Origin: Streptomyces sp. NRRL F-2580 | GTDB taxonomy: Bacteria; Actinomycetota; Actinomycetes; Streptomycetales; Streptomycetaceae | Assembly (NCBI RefSeq): GCF_000720115.1 | Contig: NZ_JOIR01000008.1 | Location: 1 to 64,000, forward strand | Length of the DNA: 64,000 nucleotides | Direction of reading: 5' to 3' | Notes under the pieces: generated by a model | What the model saw: only the letters and a program-made list of their open reading frames with translations | Database searches by the model: none | What the model was told of the DNA's origin: nothing | Part shown: positions 1 to 9,699 of the stretch, in pieces | Layout of the letters: the number at the start of each line of letters is the position of its first letter | Numbering within the stretch: the stretch's first letter is position 1 | Program-made: the position numbers and the translations under genes

Positions 1-97
1 AGGATCAAACGGGGAGTCTCAAGCATGACCATCCAATCATTCTTGATCACAAAAGGGCTCTCCGTCATCCTCACCAGGCACTTTCGATACACGCCCT
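1..97. mobile_element. Possible end of an insertion sequence abutting pglX
   Basis: The first ~93 bases have clearly lower GC than everything to the right and do not read as PglX in any frame. The stretch ends in GGCACTTTCGATACACGCCC directly before a CTAG; read from the other strand this is a GGGCGTGT-type terminus like some IS5-superfamily ends, and CTAG is a plausible target site. PglX-like sequence starts immediately after. The transposase, other terminal repeat and target duplication would lie outside the window, so this is inference from composition and the homology break. Confidence 0.3.
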
Positions 98-839
98 AGA
101 CCGGATCGAGAACCGTGACCACTGGTTTGACGAGAACGGTATGCCGACTCTCGTCTCACTCTCCCGGCTCACCGATGCGCTCTCGCGCGACGAGGACTTC
201 GTCTCCGTCGCCAAGATTTACGCGCCCCGCAAGGAGCTGCCCGCCGTCGTCGCCGAGCTGATGACCGACGAGCACGTGCCGTTCCTGCCCGCCCTGCGCT
301 ACAAGCCCTCCGGGCTGAAGAAGCGGGCGGACTGGGAACACGTCTGGGACCTCCAGCGACAGGAGGACGCCGCTCCGGACGAGCCGGCCAAGCGGAAGAT
401 CCGGGACACCACTCCCGTACCGCCGAAGTACACCTCGGCCGACTTCCTGCGACCCTCCTACTGGCGCGCACGCGGAAAGCTGGACGTGCCCAAGGAACGG
501 TTCATCTCCTACGGGCAGACCAACACGCCCACCCCCGACCTCTACGGCTGGGCCGGATGGGATCACGGGCAGCAGGCGTACGCGCTGGACGCGTACATCG
601 CGTCTCACGAGGCGCTGACCACCGAGGAGTTGACGCCGTTCCTTGCCGGACTGCTGGAGCTCCAGCCCTGGCTGGACCAGTGGCACGACGAGTTCGACGC
701 GAACTTCGGCGCCTCGCCCGCCGCGTTCTTCCAGGGCGACCGGCAAATGGTACAGGGCGAGCACGGTCTGACCGATGACGACCTGCGCGCCTGGCGACCA
801 GTTGCCGCCGCGCGGGGGCGTCGCACCGTCAAGAAGTAG
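3..839 (+). CDS. pglX: PglX C-terminal fragment (BREX-2 adenine-specific DNA methyltransferase, DUF7008 region)
   Basis: From about codon 31 (position 94, LDRIENRDHWFDENG) to the stop, this matches what I recall of the C-terminal DUF7008 region of Streptomyces PglX: the blocks RKRADWEHVWDLQRQED, PPKYTSADF, YWRARGKLDVPKERFISY and LYGWAGWDH. PglX is the m6A methyltransferase of BREX type 2 (phage growth limitation) and is normally over 1,100 residues; its N-terminal SAM-binding and NPPY motifs are not in the window. The frame stays open to the left edge, but the first ~30 codons do not look like PglX and are low in GC. That suggests truncation by a mobile element rather than a simple window cut. 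The first in-frame ATG is at 141. A hairpin follows the stop. Identity is confident; whether the gene is broken is inferred. Confidence 0.75.
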   Translation, partial: DQTGSLKHDHPIILDHKRALRHPHQALSIHALDRIENRDHWFDENGMPTLVSLSRLTDALSRDEDFVSVAKIYAPRKELPAVVAELMTDEHVPFLPALRYKPSGLKKRADWEHVWDLQRQEDAAPDEPAKRKIRDTTPVPPKYTSADFLRPSYWRARGKLDVPKERFISYGQTNTPTPDLYGWAGWDHGQQAYALDAYIASHEALTTEELTPFLAGLLELQPWLDQWHDEFDANFGASPAAFFQGDRQMVQGEHGLTDDDLRAWRPVAAARGRRTVKK

Positions 840-854
840 GGCTGCCGAAGTAAC

Positions 855-898
855 CGACGGCCCCGTGAAAAAGACGCAAGTCCGTTACGGGGCCGTCG
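855..898. terminator. Bidirectional hairpin terminator between pglX and the DUF397 gene
   Basis: A perfect 12-bp inverted repeat (CGACGGCCCCGT at 855-866 with its complement at 887-898) encloses a 20-nt A-rich loop. It lies between the convergent pglX fragment and the DUF397 gene and would serve both. Confidence 0.7.
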
Positions 899-924
899 CG
901 GTTCAAGCGCGCACGGGGAGTGGC

Positions 925-1134
925 TCAGGCCGACACCTGGCCGCTCTTGACGGCGGTGACGAAGGACGACCAGCCACCCGACGGGAACACGAGCACGGGG
1001 CCGCGCGGGTTCTTGCTGTCCCGCACAGGAACCACGGCCGCGAAGTCGTCGGAGACCTCTATGCACTCGCCGCCGTCCGAGTTGCTGTAGGAGCTCTTGC
1101 GCCAGGTTGCAGCGCTCAGGTCGATGGGTCGCAC
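925..1134 (-). CDS. DUF397 domain protein
   Basis: A 69-residue protein that is essentially one DUF397 domain: the WRKSSYSNSDGGECIEV block near residues 11-27, the VPVRDSKNP block at about 36-44, and a C-terminal F..FVTAVKSG segment. DUF397 proteins are abundant in Streptomyces and usually lie next to an XRE/DUF5753 regulator; BldB-related and Scr-type pairs are the studied examples, and some are thought to behave like toxin-antitoxin or regulator pairs. Here the GTG start at 1134 lies 19 nt inside the 3' end of the upstream XRE gene, so the two are translationally coupled. The pair sits between pglX and pglY, where canonical BREX-2 loci have no such genes, so a role in controlling the island is possible but unproven. 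Confidence 0.85.
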   Translation of the reverse strand: MRPIDLSAATWRKSSYSNSDGGECIEVSDDFAAVVPVRDSKNPRGPVLVFPSGGWSSFVTAVKSGQVSA

Positions 1135-1958
1135 GGTACTTCCTCCAACAGGCGCAGGATGAACTTCCGCGACTCGGCTGGGGAAAGCGCCAGGTCGCGC
1201 ACCGCATCGTAGGCACGTTGCAGTCGCTCCACCGGCAAGCTCTCCTCGATGAGTTCGCCCCGGTACGCGTTCTCCGTGTATGCCACCGTACGCCCCTCCG
1301 CAAGGCGCAGAAACATCACAGCAGTGCTATCCAGGCCACATGGCCCAGCGCTGAATGGCAGGACGTGCATGGTCACGTTCGGGCGCTCCGCCATCTCGGC
1401 CAGGTTCTCCAACTGCTCCCGCCAAGCCCCCTCATCGCGTAGCGCCGTCCGCAGCACCGCCTCCGACAGGATCGTCCGAAAGGGCGGCGCATCCTCCCCT
1501 TCCAGCAAGTCCCGCCGCCCCATCCGCGCGTCCACCTGCTGCGTCAGCTCCTCGCCCTTGAGCCCCCCTGTGGCCAGTACCTCCCGCGCGTAACCCGGCG
1601 TCTGCAACAAGCCCGGCAGCACGCTCACCGCGAAGTGCCACAAACTCAGCGCCTCGGCCTCCAGCGTCATGTAGCGCCGGTACCGCTCCCGGAACTGCGT
1701 CTTGTCCCCCGCCGCCAGCTCCCACAACGCCAGCAGCAACCCCGGCGTCCCGTAGTGCTGGTCCAGCGCCTGGACGACCTCCGGGCCGCCCAGCGTTTCG
1801 CCCTTCTCCATCTTCCCGAACAGCGACCAGTCCCAGCCCAGTCGTTCACCGAGCTGCCGCAGGCTCGCTCCGCTGCCCGTCCGCAGGCTCCGTAGCTCCT
1901 CCGCGAACCGCTGGCGTGGTTCCTGGCTGCGGCCCGTGATCACCCGCCGAGGCGGCAT
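1116..1958 (-). CDS. XRE-family transcriptional regulator with DUF5753
   Basis: A 280-residue cytoplasmic regulator. The N-terminal helix-turn-helix covers about residues 12-65 (FAEELRSLRTGSGASLRQLGERLGWDWSLFGKMEKG). The rest is a DUF5753 sensor-like domain with the typical LPGLLQTPGYAREVL, NVTMHVLPFSAG and AYTENAYRGELIEE blocks. I chose the ATG at 1958 because GGAGGGGAG lies 5-13 nt upstream; an in-frame ATG at 2021 lacks such a site and would add non-homologous residues. WhiJ-like proteins of this class pair with DUF397 partners, here the overlapping downstream gene. It is divergent from two small genes that lead into pglY, so it could regulate the BREX core promoter. The binding target cannot be read from the sequence. 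Confidence 0.88.
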   Translation of the reverse strand: MPPRRVITGRSQEPRQRFAEELRSLRTGSGASLRQLGERLGWDWSLFGKMEKGETLGGPEVVQALDQHYGTPGLLLALWELAAGDKTQFRERYRRYMTLEAEALSLWHFAVSVLPGLLQTPGYAREVLATGGLKGEELTQQVDARMGRRDLLEGEDAPPFRTILSEAVLRTALRDEGAWREQLENLAEMAERPNVTMHVLPFSAGPCGLDSTAVMFLRLAEGRTVAYTENAYRGELIEESLPVERLQRAYDAVRDLALSPAESRKFILRLLEEVPCDPST

Positions 1959-2145
1959 GGCGGCTCCCCTCCGTGACGTCCGTGGAAGGTGTGGAAGTAG
2001 TGCCGTACGGCGGGGAATCACAGCCCACGAACAGTGTGTGTGACCTTCTCCGGATACATCCTCGTAATGCCCGGACTACGGACGGTAATCCACGCCGTGC
2101 GCTCCGGTCAGCGAATCCGCAGAACCGCCAAGGGAGCGCACCGCC

Positions 2146-2403
2146 ATGACCTCACACGACCGCACCACCGAAACCACAGCCGCCGAACCCGACCACATCG
2201 CCCAACAGAAGATCCACGAGGCCATGTACGCCCGCGACGCTCTCGCCGCCGCCCTCACCCGGGCCGGCATCCAGCTGCCCGCCATGGACGTCCGTACCCC
2301 CTGGGCGGACGAGGCCCGGTATGCCCTCGTGCACCTCGGGATCTGTTCCGCCCCGGTGGCGCACGCCCTGGCGACCGTGATCACCAGGGGCGCCTCCCGG
2401 TGA
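2146..2403 (+). CDS. Small hypothetical protein
   Basis: An 85-residue protein I cannot assign to a named family. It has a polar N-terminus, a helical middle (AQQKIHEAMYARDALAAALTRAGIQLPAMDV) and a C-terminal HLGICSAPVAHALATVI segment, with no signal peptide and no convincing membrane span. Its codon use is typical of the neighbourhood, its start is preceded by AAGGGAGCG, and its TGA overlaps the GTG of the next gene. Similar small proteins often accompany XRE/DUF397 pairs in Streptomyces. It is divergent from the XRE gene and read in the same direction as pglY. Confidence 0.6.
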   Translation: MTSHDRTTETTAAEPDHIAQQKIHEAMYARDALAAALTRAGIQLPAMDVRTPWADEARYALVHLGICSAPVAHALATVITRGASR

Positions 2404-2729
2404 CGGAGGAAATCCCCTCCCCACCACCCGCTCCCCCACCCCCAGCCCACCACCCCGCCATCGGCGACACCGTCCGGGATACCCGCTCCCGCCGCGTCGG
2501 CATCGTGACCAACCGGATCGGCCCGTACGTCCGACTCCGGCCGCTCCTCGGCGGCCCGGAGTGGGACGCCGACCCGGCGCAGGTGGCACCGGTCGGCCCG
2601 GCGGAGTTGCTGAGCGCGCGGGTGGCCGAGGTCAACGAGCGGAGCCGGCGGGCGGCCCCGGACCCGCCGGCGGGAACCCGGCTCACGCCCGCCGCGCACC
2701 GCACGCCGCCGGATGTCGGTGGCGGGTGA
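2400..2729 (+). CDS. Small hypothetical protein, proline-rich ends
   Basis: A 109-residue reading frame from a GTG at 2400 that overlaps the previous stop by 4 nt, which fits translational coupling. The N-terminus is proline-rich. The centre (HHPAIGDTVRDTRSRRVGIVTNRIGPYVRLRPLLGG in part) resembles a small beta-barrel/SH3-like fold, as in many short actinobacterial proteins of unknown function. The C-terminus is again Pro/Ala-rich. I do not recognise a named family. The frame extends upstream without a stop to 2034, but that part reads as non-coding antisense of the regulator promoter. It ends 140 nt before pglY. Confidence 0.5.
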   Translation: MTEEIPSPPPAPPPPAHHPAIGDTVRDTRSRRVGIVTNRIGPYVRLRPLLGGPEWDADPAQVAPVGPAELLSARVAEVNERSRRAAPDPPAGTRLTPAAHRTPPDVGGG

Positions 2730-2869
2730 CGGGGTGACCGGCGGAAGATCGCCGGATCCCTGTCCTGCCGCCGGGTGGGTGTCGGAGAATGTCCTGAGAA
2801 ATGTCGGCCCGGGATCCGATCCGGCACGCAGCGACGGCGCACGCCGTCAGAAGGTGAGCGAGACACCCA

Positions 2870-5800
2870 ATGGCCCAGCAGCCGCCTCTGCTCCGCGATG
2901 TCATCGACATCAAGGAGTCGATCTCCACCTCCGACTTCGTCCTGCAGCTCTCCGAGGCGACGACTCCGGAAGGTGCCGAGCACGCGCTGCGGGACTACGT
3001 GGTCACGGAGCGCCTGCTGGAGAACTTCGACGAGGCCCTCGGCCTGATCAAGGCGGCTCTGGACGGCCACACCTCCAAGGCCGCCTACCTCCATGGCTCC
3101 TTCGGTTCCGGTAAGTCGCACTTCATGGCCGTGCTGCACGCCCTGCTCGGCGGCAGCCCGGCTGCTCGTGCCCGCGGAGACTTCGACCCGGTGCTCAGCA
3201 AGCACGAGTGGCTCGGCACGGACGGGAAGAAGTTCCTGCTCGTGCCGTACCACATGCTCGGGGCCAAGGCCCTGGAGCAGCGGGTGCTGGGCACGTACGT
3301 CAGCCACGTCAAGAAGCTGCACCCGGACGCCCCGACCCCGCAGGTGTACCGGACCGACGCGCTCTTCGCGGACATCCGGGCCATGCGGGAACGGATTGGC
3401 GACGAGGCCGTCATCAAGGGTCTCCTCCCCGTCGGCGGCGCGGCCGGCGACGAGGAGGGCGACGAGTGGGGCGAGTCCTTCGCCTGGAACTCCGATCTGC
3501 TGGACGTCGCGATGGCGGCGGAAGAGGTCCACGAGGCAGGGGTCGCACTCAACATCATCAGCCCGTCCACCCCCGCCGAGCTGCGGGCCCGGCTCGTCCA
3601 GGAGGCGAGCACGAACCTGCTGCCCGGGTTCGCCCAGAACGCTGCCGAGAACGAGCACGGGTTCATCTCGCTGGACGCCGGCCTCTCCGTGATCGCCGCG
3701 CACGCCAAGTCCCTCGGCTACGACGGCCTGATCCTGTTCCTTGACGAGCTGATCCTGTGGCTGGCGAGCCTCATCCACAACCAGAAGTTCGTGGGCCGTG
3801 AAGCCGGCAAGATCACGAACTTCGTGGAGGGCGCCGACGCCCGCCGGGCCATCCCCATCGTGTCGTTCATCGCCCGTCAGCGGGACCTGCGCGAACTGGT
3901 CGGCGAGGAGCTGTCGGGGGCGGCGGAGTCCTCCATCCAGGACACCCTCAACCAGGCCTCCGGCCGGTTCGACAAGATCACGCTGGAGGACCGCAACCTC
4001 CCCCAGGTCGCGCACGCCCGGCTGCTGCAGCCCAAGAGCGTCGAGGCGGCCTCGCTGATCACCGCCGAGTTCGAGAAGACCCGCAAGGTCCGCCAGGAGG
4101 TGTGGGACACCCTCCTCGGGTCCGACCGCGGTGCCGACGGGGTCGGCGCGGACGAGGAGAGCTTCCGGCTCACCTATCCGTTCTCGCCCGCCTTCATGGA
4201 CACCCTCGTGCACGTGTCGTCCGCGCTCCAGCGCAACCGGACCGGCATGAAGCTGATGGGCCAGCTCCTCGCCGACCACCGCGACGAGCTGCGCCTCGGT
4301 GACCTGATTCCCGTCGGCGACCTGTACCCGCTGATCACCGCAGGCGGCGACAAGCCCTTCACCGACAGCCTCAGGGTCGTCTTCGAGGCGGCCGACAAGC
4401 TCTACCGGACCAAACTGCGCCCGTACCTCCTGGCCACGTACAACGTGTCGGAGGAAGACGTCGAGCAGTACAGGCACCGCCCTGACAGCATCACCGACCC
4501 GGCTCTGCGCGGCCGGGTGAAGACCTTCGTCGGCGACAACCGGATCATCGGCACCCTGCTGCTCTCCGCGCTCGCGCCGAGCGTGCCCGCCCTCGCCGAC
4601 CTGACGATCCGGCGGCTGTCAGCGCTGAACTACGGCTCGGTGGTCGCCCCGATCCCCGGCCGCGAGTACGGGATCCTGAAGAACAAGGTCGCCGAGTGGG
4701 CGGGCCGGTTCCCGGAGATCAAGGAGACCGGTACCGAGGCCAACCCGGGTGTCCGGCTGGAGCTGTCCGGGGTCGACGTCGACTCGGTCATCGCCAATGC
4801 CAACGTAAACGACAACCCGGGCAACCGGCTGGCGCTCGCCAAGCGGCTCCTCGCCGAGGAACTCGCCGTGGAACAGGGCCAGCTGGTCGACGAGTTGAAC
4901 TTCGTCTGGCGGGGCACCTCCCGCGCCGTCGAGGTGATCTTCGGGAACCTCGCGGACGAGGACGAGCTGCCCGACCACGACCTGATGCCGCGCGAGGAGG
5001 GCCGCTGGCGGATCGCCATCGACCTGCCCTTCGACGACGGCGAGTACGGGCCGGTCGAGGACGCCAACCGGGTGCGGCGGCTGCGCGAGAAGCAGCAAGA
5101 CGAGCGGTCCCGTACGGTCGCCTGGCTGCCCGCCCACCTGTCCAGCCAGCGGTACGCGGACTTCCGGCGGCTCGTCGTCATCGACCGGGCGCTCGCCGAC
5201 GCCCAGCGCTTCGACAGCCAGTACGCGGGCCACCTGAACGCCGACAACCGGGCCCGTGCCAAGGGGCTCCTGGAAACCCAGCGGGAGTCCCTGCTCAAGA
5301 ACGTGAAGGCCGCCTTCAAGCAGGCGTACGGCCTGGCCGAGAAGAAGGCCACGGACGTGGAGCTCGGCTTCAGCGACCACCTGGAGTCGCTCCGGGAGGT
5401 CGAAGGGCTCACCCTGTCCTTCGGCCAGTCCCTGCGCGACGGGATCCGGCACATCGCCGGCAAGCTGCTCGCCTCCCAGTACCCGGAGCACCCGGACTTC
5501 GACCCGGAGAACTCCGGGACGACCGTCAAGGCCGCCGACGCGCGGAAGGTGTTCACCCATATCCGGGCCGCAGCGGAGGCCCGTGACGGCCGTGCCGAGG
5601 TCCCGGCGGGCGACCGGACGCTCATGCGTCGGGTGGCCGGGCCGCTGCGGCTGGGCCAGCAGAAGGAGGCGTACTTCGAGCTGTCCCCGTACTGGGCGGA
5701 CCACTTCCGCCAGCTCGCCCGTGAGAAGGGCGTGACCGGCGACCTCACCCTGATCACCCTCACCGACTGGACAGACCGGCCGGCCCCGCGCGGCCTGCCC

Positions 5801-6778
5801 GACTTCCTGGTCCGGCTCGTAGTGGCCTCCTTCGCGGAGATGGACGACCGGGTGTGGGTGCGCGAGGGCATGCCCCTCGACCCGGCGCCCGAGCTGACGC
5901 AGATCTCGCCGCGGGACGCGCTGCGCAGCCAGCCGCTGCCCTCCGAGGAGGACTGGGAGGCGGCGTGCCAGCGGTTCGAGAAGATCTTCGGCAAGCCGGC
6001 GCCCACCCTGCGGCGCGGGCGGATCGTCAACCAGTTCGCCCGGCAGATCACCGAGCAGGCGCGCGGCCATCAGGAAGCTGCGGCCGAATTGCTCGCGCGA
6101 CTGGAGGAGCACACAAGTTTCCTCCGACTCGACGAGACGGACGAGGCGGGGCGCCTGGCCATCGCGCGGCGGGCCGTGGCCTTGCTGGACGCCCTCACCA
6201 AGGCCGCCGGGCAGGGTGCGGCCGGGGCGAAGAAGACGGTGGAGGCCCTGGCCGGCTTCGACCTCGGGCAGGTCAATCCCGACCGCTACGGCACCTCGAT
6301 CGTCCAGGCCCGGACCGTGGCCCAGGCCCTGGCCGCGGCCTCCTGGAACACCCTCGACCTGGCCTCAGCGGAGGGTCCCGACGGGGAGGCCCTGCTGGAC
6401 TCGCTCCGCAACGTGGCTCAGAAGGACCAGCGGACCAACGACCTGACGGAGGCCCTCGCCCGCACCCAGCGCGAGGTCCTCGCGCTGGTCAAGCGCAACC
6501 GGGCGGCGGCAGCGCCGCAGCCCGCGCCGGTACCCGTGCAGCCTGCGCCCGGCCCCGGTGACGTACCGCTGACCACCGTGACCAGCCACCCCAGGGTTCC
6601 CGAAGAGATCACGCCCGCCCCGGTCGCCTCGGCCGGCGGCAGCCGCGGGCGCCGCTCCGGCGGCGGACGCACCACGGCCGCCCGCGCGGCGGCCGAACTG
6701 CAGGCCGAACTGGCCGAACTGGCCGCCAGGGAGCCCGGCGCCACCATCGAGATCACCTGGCGGGTCGTCGACCGATGA
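2870..6778 (+). CDS. pglY: PglY, BREX-2 P-loop ATPase
   Basis: A 1,302-residue ATPase of the PglY/BrxC type, a core BREX component thought to work with PglZ and the DNA-modifying/recognising subunits. Walker A is GSFGSGKS at residues 76-83 and the Walker B-like LILFLDE has D292-E293. Long helical regions follow (about 750-900 and 1000-1180). The end is a Pro/Ala- and Arg/Gly-rich linker (about 1205-1265) plus a short C-terminal [11 protein letters not shown] strand. The ATG is preceded by AAGGTGAGCGAG. Its stop overlaps the pglZ start by 4 nt, so the two are a coupled pair. Length and order match Streptomyces BREX-2 loci. It is separated from the pglX fragment by about 2 kb of regulator and small genes, which is not the usual arrangement. 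No defect is visible. Confidence 0.9.
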   Translation: MAQQPPLLRDVIDIKESISTSDFVLQLSEATTPEGAEHALRDYVVTERLLENFDEALGLIKAALDGHTSKAAYLHGSFGSGKSHFMAVLHALLGGSPAARARGDFDPVLSKHEWLGTDGKKFLLVPYHMLGAKALEQRVLGTYVSHVKKLHPDAPTPQVYRTDALFADIRAMRERIGDEAVIKGLLPVGGAAGDEEGDEWGESFAWNSDLLDVAMAAEEVHEAGVALNIISPSTPAELRARLVQEASTNLLPGFAQNAAENEHGFISLDAGLSVIAAHAKSLGYDGLILFLDELILWLASLIHNQKFVGREAGKITNFVEGADARRAIPIVSFIARQRDLRELVGEELSGAAESSIQDTLNQASGRFDKITLEDRNLPQVAHARLLQPKSVEAASLITAEFEKTRKVRQEVWDTLLGSDRGADGVGADEESFRLTYPFSPAFMDTLVHVSSALQRNRTGMKLMGQLLADHRDELRLGDLIPVGDLYPLITAGGDKPFTDSLRVVFEAADKLYRTKLRPYLLATYNVSEEDVEQYRHRPDSITDPALRGRVKTFVGDNRIIGTLLLSALAPSVPALADLTIRRLSALNYGSVVAPIPGREYGILKNKVAEWAGRFPEIKETGTEANPGVRLELSGVDVDSVIANANVNDNPGNRLALAKRLLAEELAVEQGQLVDELNFVWRGTSRAVEVIFGNLADEDELPDHDLMPREEGRWRIAIDLPFDDGEYGPVEDANRVRRLREKQQDERSRTVAWLPAHLSSQRYADFRRLVVIDRALADAQRFDSQYAGHLNADNRARAKGLLETQRESLLKNVKAAFKQAYGLAEKKATDVELGFSDHLESLREVEGLTLSFGQSLRDGIRHIAGKLLASQYPEHPDFDPENSGTTVKAADARKVFTHIRAAAEARDGRAEVPAGDRTLMRRVAGPLRLGQQKEAYFELSPYWADHFRQLAREKGVTGDLTLITLTDWTDRPAPRGLPDFLVRLVVASFAEMDDRVWVREGMPLDPAPELTQISPRDALRSQPLPSEEDWEAACQRFEKIFGKPAPTLRRGRIVNQFARQITEQARGHQEAAAELLARLEEHTSFLRLDETDEAGRLAIARRAVALLDALTKAAGQGAAGAKKTVEALAGFDLGQVNPDRYGTSIVQARTVAQALAAASWNTLDLASAEGPDGEALLDSLRNVAQKDQRTNDLTEALARTQREVLALVKRNRAAAAPQPAPVPVQPAPGPGDVPLTTVTSHPRVPEEITPAPVASAGGSRGRRSGGGRTTAARAAAELQAELAELAAREPGATIEITWRVVDR

Positions 6779-9690
6779 GCACTGCCACCACCGCTGCGAC
6801 GGTTGCCGTACGGCTGAACCTGGCGACCGTCACCCAGTACCTGTCGTCCCAGAGCTCACTGTCCGTCTCCCTCGGCGGCGGCGACCGGCGGCGGGCGGTC
6901 CTGCTGCGCTCGGCGCCTCAGTGGGACGGCCCCGCCGAGCCCTCCTGGGGTGACGGGCTGACCGCCCGGATCGCGGCCGCGGCCTCGCCCCTCGCCGTCC
7001 ACGAGCTGCTCCTCGGGCATCTGGGCGCGGATGCAGCAGGTCCGGCCGTCCTCGTCGTCCTGACCGACCGGGAGCAGAACGAACTGGACCCGGCGATCCT
7101 GGCGCGCGCGCACAAGCAGCGCATCGAGGCCGTGGACAGCTGGGACGTGGTCCGCGAGGCCTTCGGCGCCGAGCAGGTCGACCCCCGGCTGAAGGAGGTC
7201 AACTGGGCGGCGGAGGCCCTGCTCGACGCCACACCGCCCGGCGGCTGGCCGCCGCTGGCCGGCGGCATGCTGTCGCGGCGTACCGCACTGTCCGCCCTCG
7301 CCCTGCGCCGGCTGCGGCTCGGCCGGTACGACACCGAAGCGGGCCCCTCGGGCCGTACCGTGGCGGGCGACAGCCTGGACCCACACACCCTGCTCGGCTG
7401 GTCCCTGGCCGCAGGCGGCCCCGAACGGCTGCTGGAACTGCGCGGGCCCGAGCGGGCCGGCCTGGCCACGTTCCTCGGCGAGGAGGACCAGGCCGGGCCC
7501 GCCGGAAGGGCATTGCTCGCCCTCGTGGGCGCCGACCACGGAGCGGACGCGGTGGCCTTCGGCCTGGTCTGCGCCTCGCTCTGGCTGCACTGCGAGCCGG
7601 ACGCCGATACCTACCGGGCCCGGGGGCGCGCCGAACGCTGGTTCGGCGAGCAGCCGCCGGCCACCGGGGAGGAACTCGACGCCCTGGTGTCCCGCTTCGG
7701 GCAGGCCGCAGAGGAGTACGTCCGCACCCTGCTGGCGGCATCCACGCGCGGCACGGCCGGCGATCGGGGCGAAGCTCGCGAGGCGCGGCGGCTCAGCGAC
7801 ACCGTGCTGGACCGCGCGACCGCACTGGTCCGGCAGTTCGGTGCCGAGGTGGCCGCGCAGGCGAGTCCGGTGCTGGCGGACGGCCTCGAGGCACGGTTCG
7901 CCGCGGTGGGGCGGGCGCTGACCTCCGGACGGCCCGAGGCGGTGTCGACGGCCGTGCGCGCCCTGGGCGAGCACCAGAGGGTCGACGGGCCGGAGGCGCG
8001 AGCGCGTCTGGAGCGGGCCAGGATGGCGCAGCGGCTGGCCCAGTGGCTGTCCGACGAGCCGGTTACCGAGTCCGGCTCGGTGGCCGACGCCATAGCGCGG
8101 CAGATCGACGAGACGGGGTGGGTGGACCGGGCTCTTGAGCACATCGAGGCCGGCGGGGACCCGGATCCCGTCCTGAAGGCCGCGTACGACATGCTCGGCG
8201 CACGGGTGCGCGCCAAGCGGTACGAGATCGACCGCGAGTTCGCCCACACCTTGGCGACCTGGACGGCAGCGGGCACCCCGCCCGGCTCCATGCTGACCGT
8301 GGAGACCTTCCTCGACCGGGTGGTGAAGCCCGTCGTGCGCGGCGGCTCCGGACGGCGTGTCCTGCTGCTCGTACTGGACGGGATGAGCGCGGCCATCGCC
8401 GCCGAGCTCGGCGAGGAACTACGCGCTTCCTGGGCCGAGTTCGACCCGGTGAAGGAAGGAGCGCCGCGCCGCCGCGCGATGGCCGCCGCCCTGCCCACAC
8501 TGACGTCGGTCTGCCGTACGTCCCTGTTCGCGGGGAAGCTGACGAAGGGGTCGCAGGCGGACGAGAAGCGGCTGTTCCCCGCACATGCCTTCTGGGGCGG
8601 GGCTCCGGCCGCCGTGTTCCACAAGGACGACCTGCGGGCCGAGGGCTCCGGAGACACCTTCGGCCCGGAACTCACCGAGTCGCTGGCCGACGAGCGGACG
8701 CACATCGCCGTCGTGCTGAACACCATCGACGACCGCCTCGCCAAAGAGCAGAAGCTCGGTGACGGTGCCTGGCGGATCGACGAGATAGGGCGACTGCGCG
8801 ACCTGCTGCGAGTGGCCGCTGCCCAGGGCATGGCCGTCATCCTGACCAGCGACCACGGCCACGTCGTGGACCGGCGGGGCATCAAGGCGGACGCGGTTGC
8901 GCCGGAATCCGCCCGCCACCGGCTGCCCGGCGGAACGCCGGGCGAGACCGAGGTGGCACTGTCCGGGCCGCGGGTGGTGTGGCCCGAGCCTGGCGCTTCG
9001 ATCGTGGCCCTCTGGGACGCGGACTCCCGTTACACGGCTCTCAAGGCGGGTTATCACGGCGGGGCTTCGCTGCGGGAGTTCACCATCCCGGTGCTCGCCT
9101 TCCTGCCGTTCGGCGCCATCCCGCCGGTGGACTGGCGGGAGCTCGGTGACCAGGAGCCGCCGTGGTGGGTCCTCGACGGACAGGCGGCCTCGGCCCATGT
9201 CACAACGCCGGCGCAGGCCGGGGTGCCCACGGGTAGGCCCGTAGCCGCTGACAAGCCGGTCCGGCAGAAGCCGACGAAAGCGCAGGCCGAGCTGGCCCAG
9301 ACGCACGACTCACTGTTCGACGTCGCCGTGGTACCGGCGGCCGAGCACGAGGAAGCCCTGGTCGCAGCCGTACTCGTCACGCCGGACGATGTACTGATCA
9401 CCGCACTGCTCGCGTCGGAGGCGTTCCAGGACCAGGTCGGGCTGCTGGCCCGCAAGCCGCCCATGGACAAGCTGGAGAAGGCGATCCGGGCACTCCTGGA
9501 GGCCGGAGGAACCCTGCCCGTGACGGCCGTGGCGCAGCGCGTCGACTACCCGGCCACTCGTGCAGACGGCTTTGCCGCAGTGCTGCGCCAACTCCTCAAC
9601 TACGACGGGGTGCAGGTCCTCCAGACCTTGCCGGACGGACGGACCCTCCGTCTGGACAGAAACCTGCTGCGGTTGCAGTTCGGGGTGTGA
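6775..9690 (+). CDS. pglZ: PglZ, BREX-2 alkaline-phosphatase-superfamily protein
   Basis: A 971-residue PglZ, the signature protein of BREX systems. The alkaline-phosphatase-like core starts at LLLVLDGMS (metal-binding Asp D535), continues with the TSDHGHV motif (D693, H694, H696) and ends at AGYHGGAS (H761-G-G). The ~500 residues before it are a family-specific helical region and the C-terminus is a winged-helix-like tail. All expected metal ligands are present, so it should be competent. The ATG overlaps the pglY TGA. The stop is only 9 nt from the end of a convergent gene, so there is little room for a terminator; the brxD-brxHI half of the system is separated by an oppositely oriented cassette. 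Confidence 0.92.
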   Translation: MSTATTAATVAVRLNLATVTQYLSSQSSLSVSLGGGDRRRAVLLRSAPQWDGPAEPSWGDGLTARIAAAASPLAVHELLLGHLGADAAGPAVLVVLTDREQNELDPAILARAHKQRIEAVDSWDVVREAFGAEQVDPRLKEVNWAAEALLDATPPGGWPPLAGGMLSRRTALSALALRRLRLGRYDTEAGPSGRTVAGDSLDPHTLLGWSLAAGGPERLLELRGPERAGLATFLGEEDQAGPAGRALLALVGADHGADAVAFGLVCASLWLHCEPDADTYRARGRAERWFGEQPPATGEELDALVSRFGQAAEEYVRTLLAASTRGTAGDRGEAREARRLSDTVLDRATALVRQFGAEVAAQASPVLADGLEARFAAVGRALTSGRPEAVSTAVRALGEHQRVDGPEARARLERARMAQRLAQWLSDEPVTESGSVADAIARQIDETGWVDRALEHIEAGGDPDPVLKAAYDMLGARVRAKRYEIDREFAHTLATWTAAGTPPGSMLTVETFLDRVVKPVVRGGSGRRVLLLVLDGMSAAIAAELGEELRASWAEFDPVKEGAPRRRAMAAALPTLTSVCRTSLFAGKLTKGSQADEKRLFPAHAFWGGAPAAVFHKDDLRAEGSGDTFGPELTESLADERTHIAVVLNTIDDRLAKEQKLGDGAWRIDEIGRLRDLLRVAAAQGMAVILTSDHGHVVDRRGIKADAVAPESARHRLPGGTPGETEVALSGPRVVWPEPGASIVALWDADSRYTALKAGYHGGASLREFTIPVLAFLPFGAIPPVDWRELGDQEPPWWVLDGQAASAHVTTPAQAGVPTGRPVAADKPVRQKPTKAQAELAQTHDSLFDVAVVPAAEHEEALVAAVLVTPDDVLITALLASEAFQDQVGLLARKPPMDKLEKAIRALLEAGGTLPVTAVAQRVDYPATRADGFAAVLRQLLNYDGVQVLQTLPDGRTLRLDRNLLRLQFGV

Positions 9691-9699
9691 GGCAGTAGC

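Noticed and set aside
2034..2399. N-terminal extension of the 109-residue small protein
   Set aside because: It overlaps the 85-residue gene in another frame and is Arg/His-rich; the GTG at 2400 overlapping the previous stop fits better.
2381..4477. 698-codon open frame on the minus strand across pglY
   Set aside because: Antisense of pglY; low-complexity Arg/Gly/Val/Leu composition typical of high-GC shadow frames, no domain.
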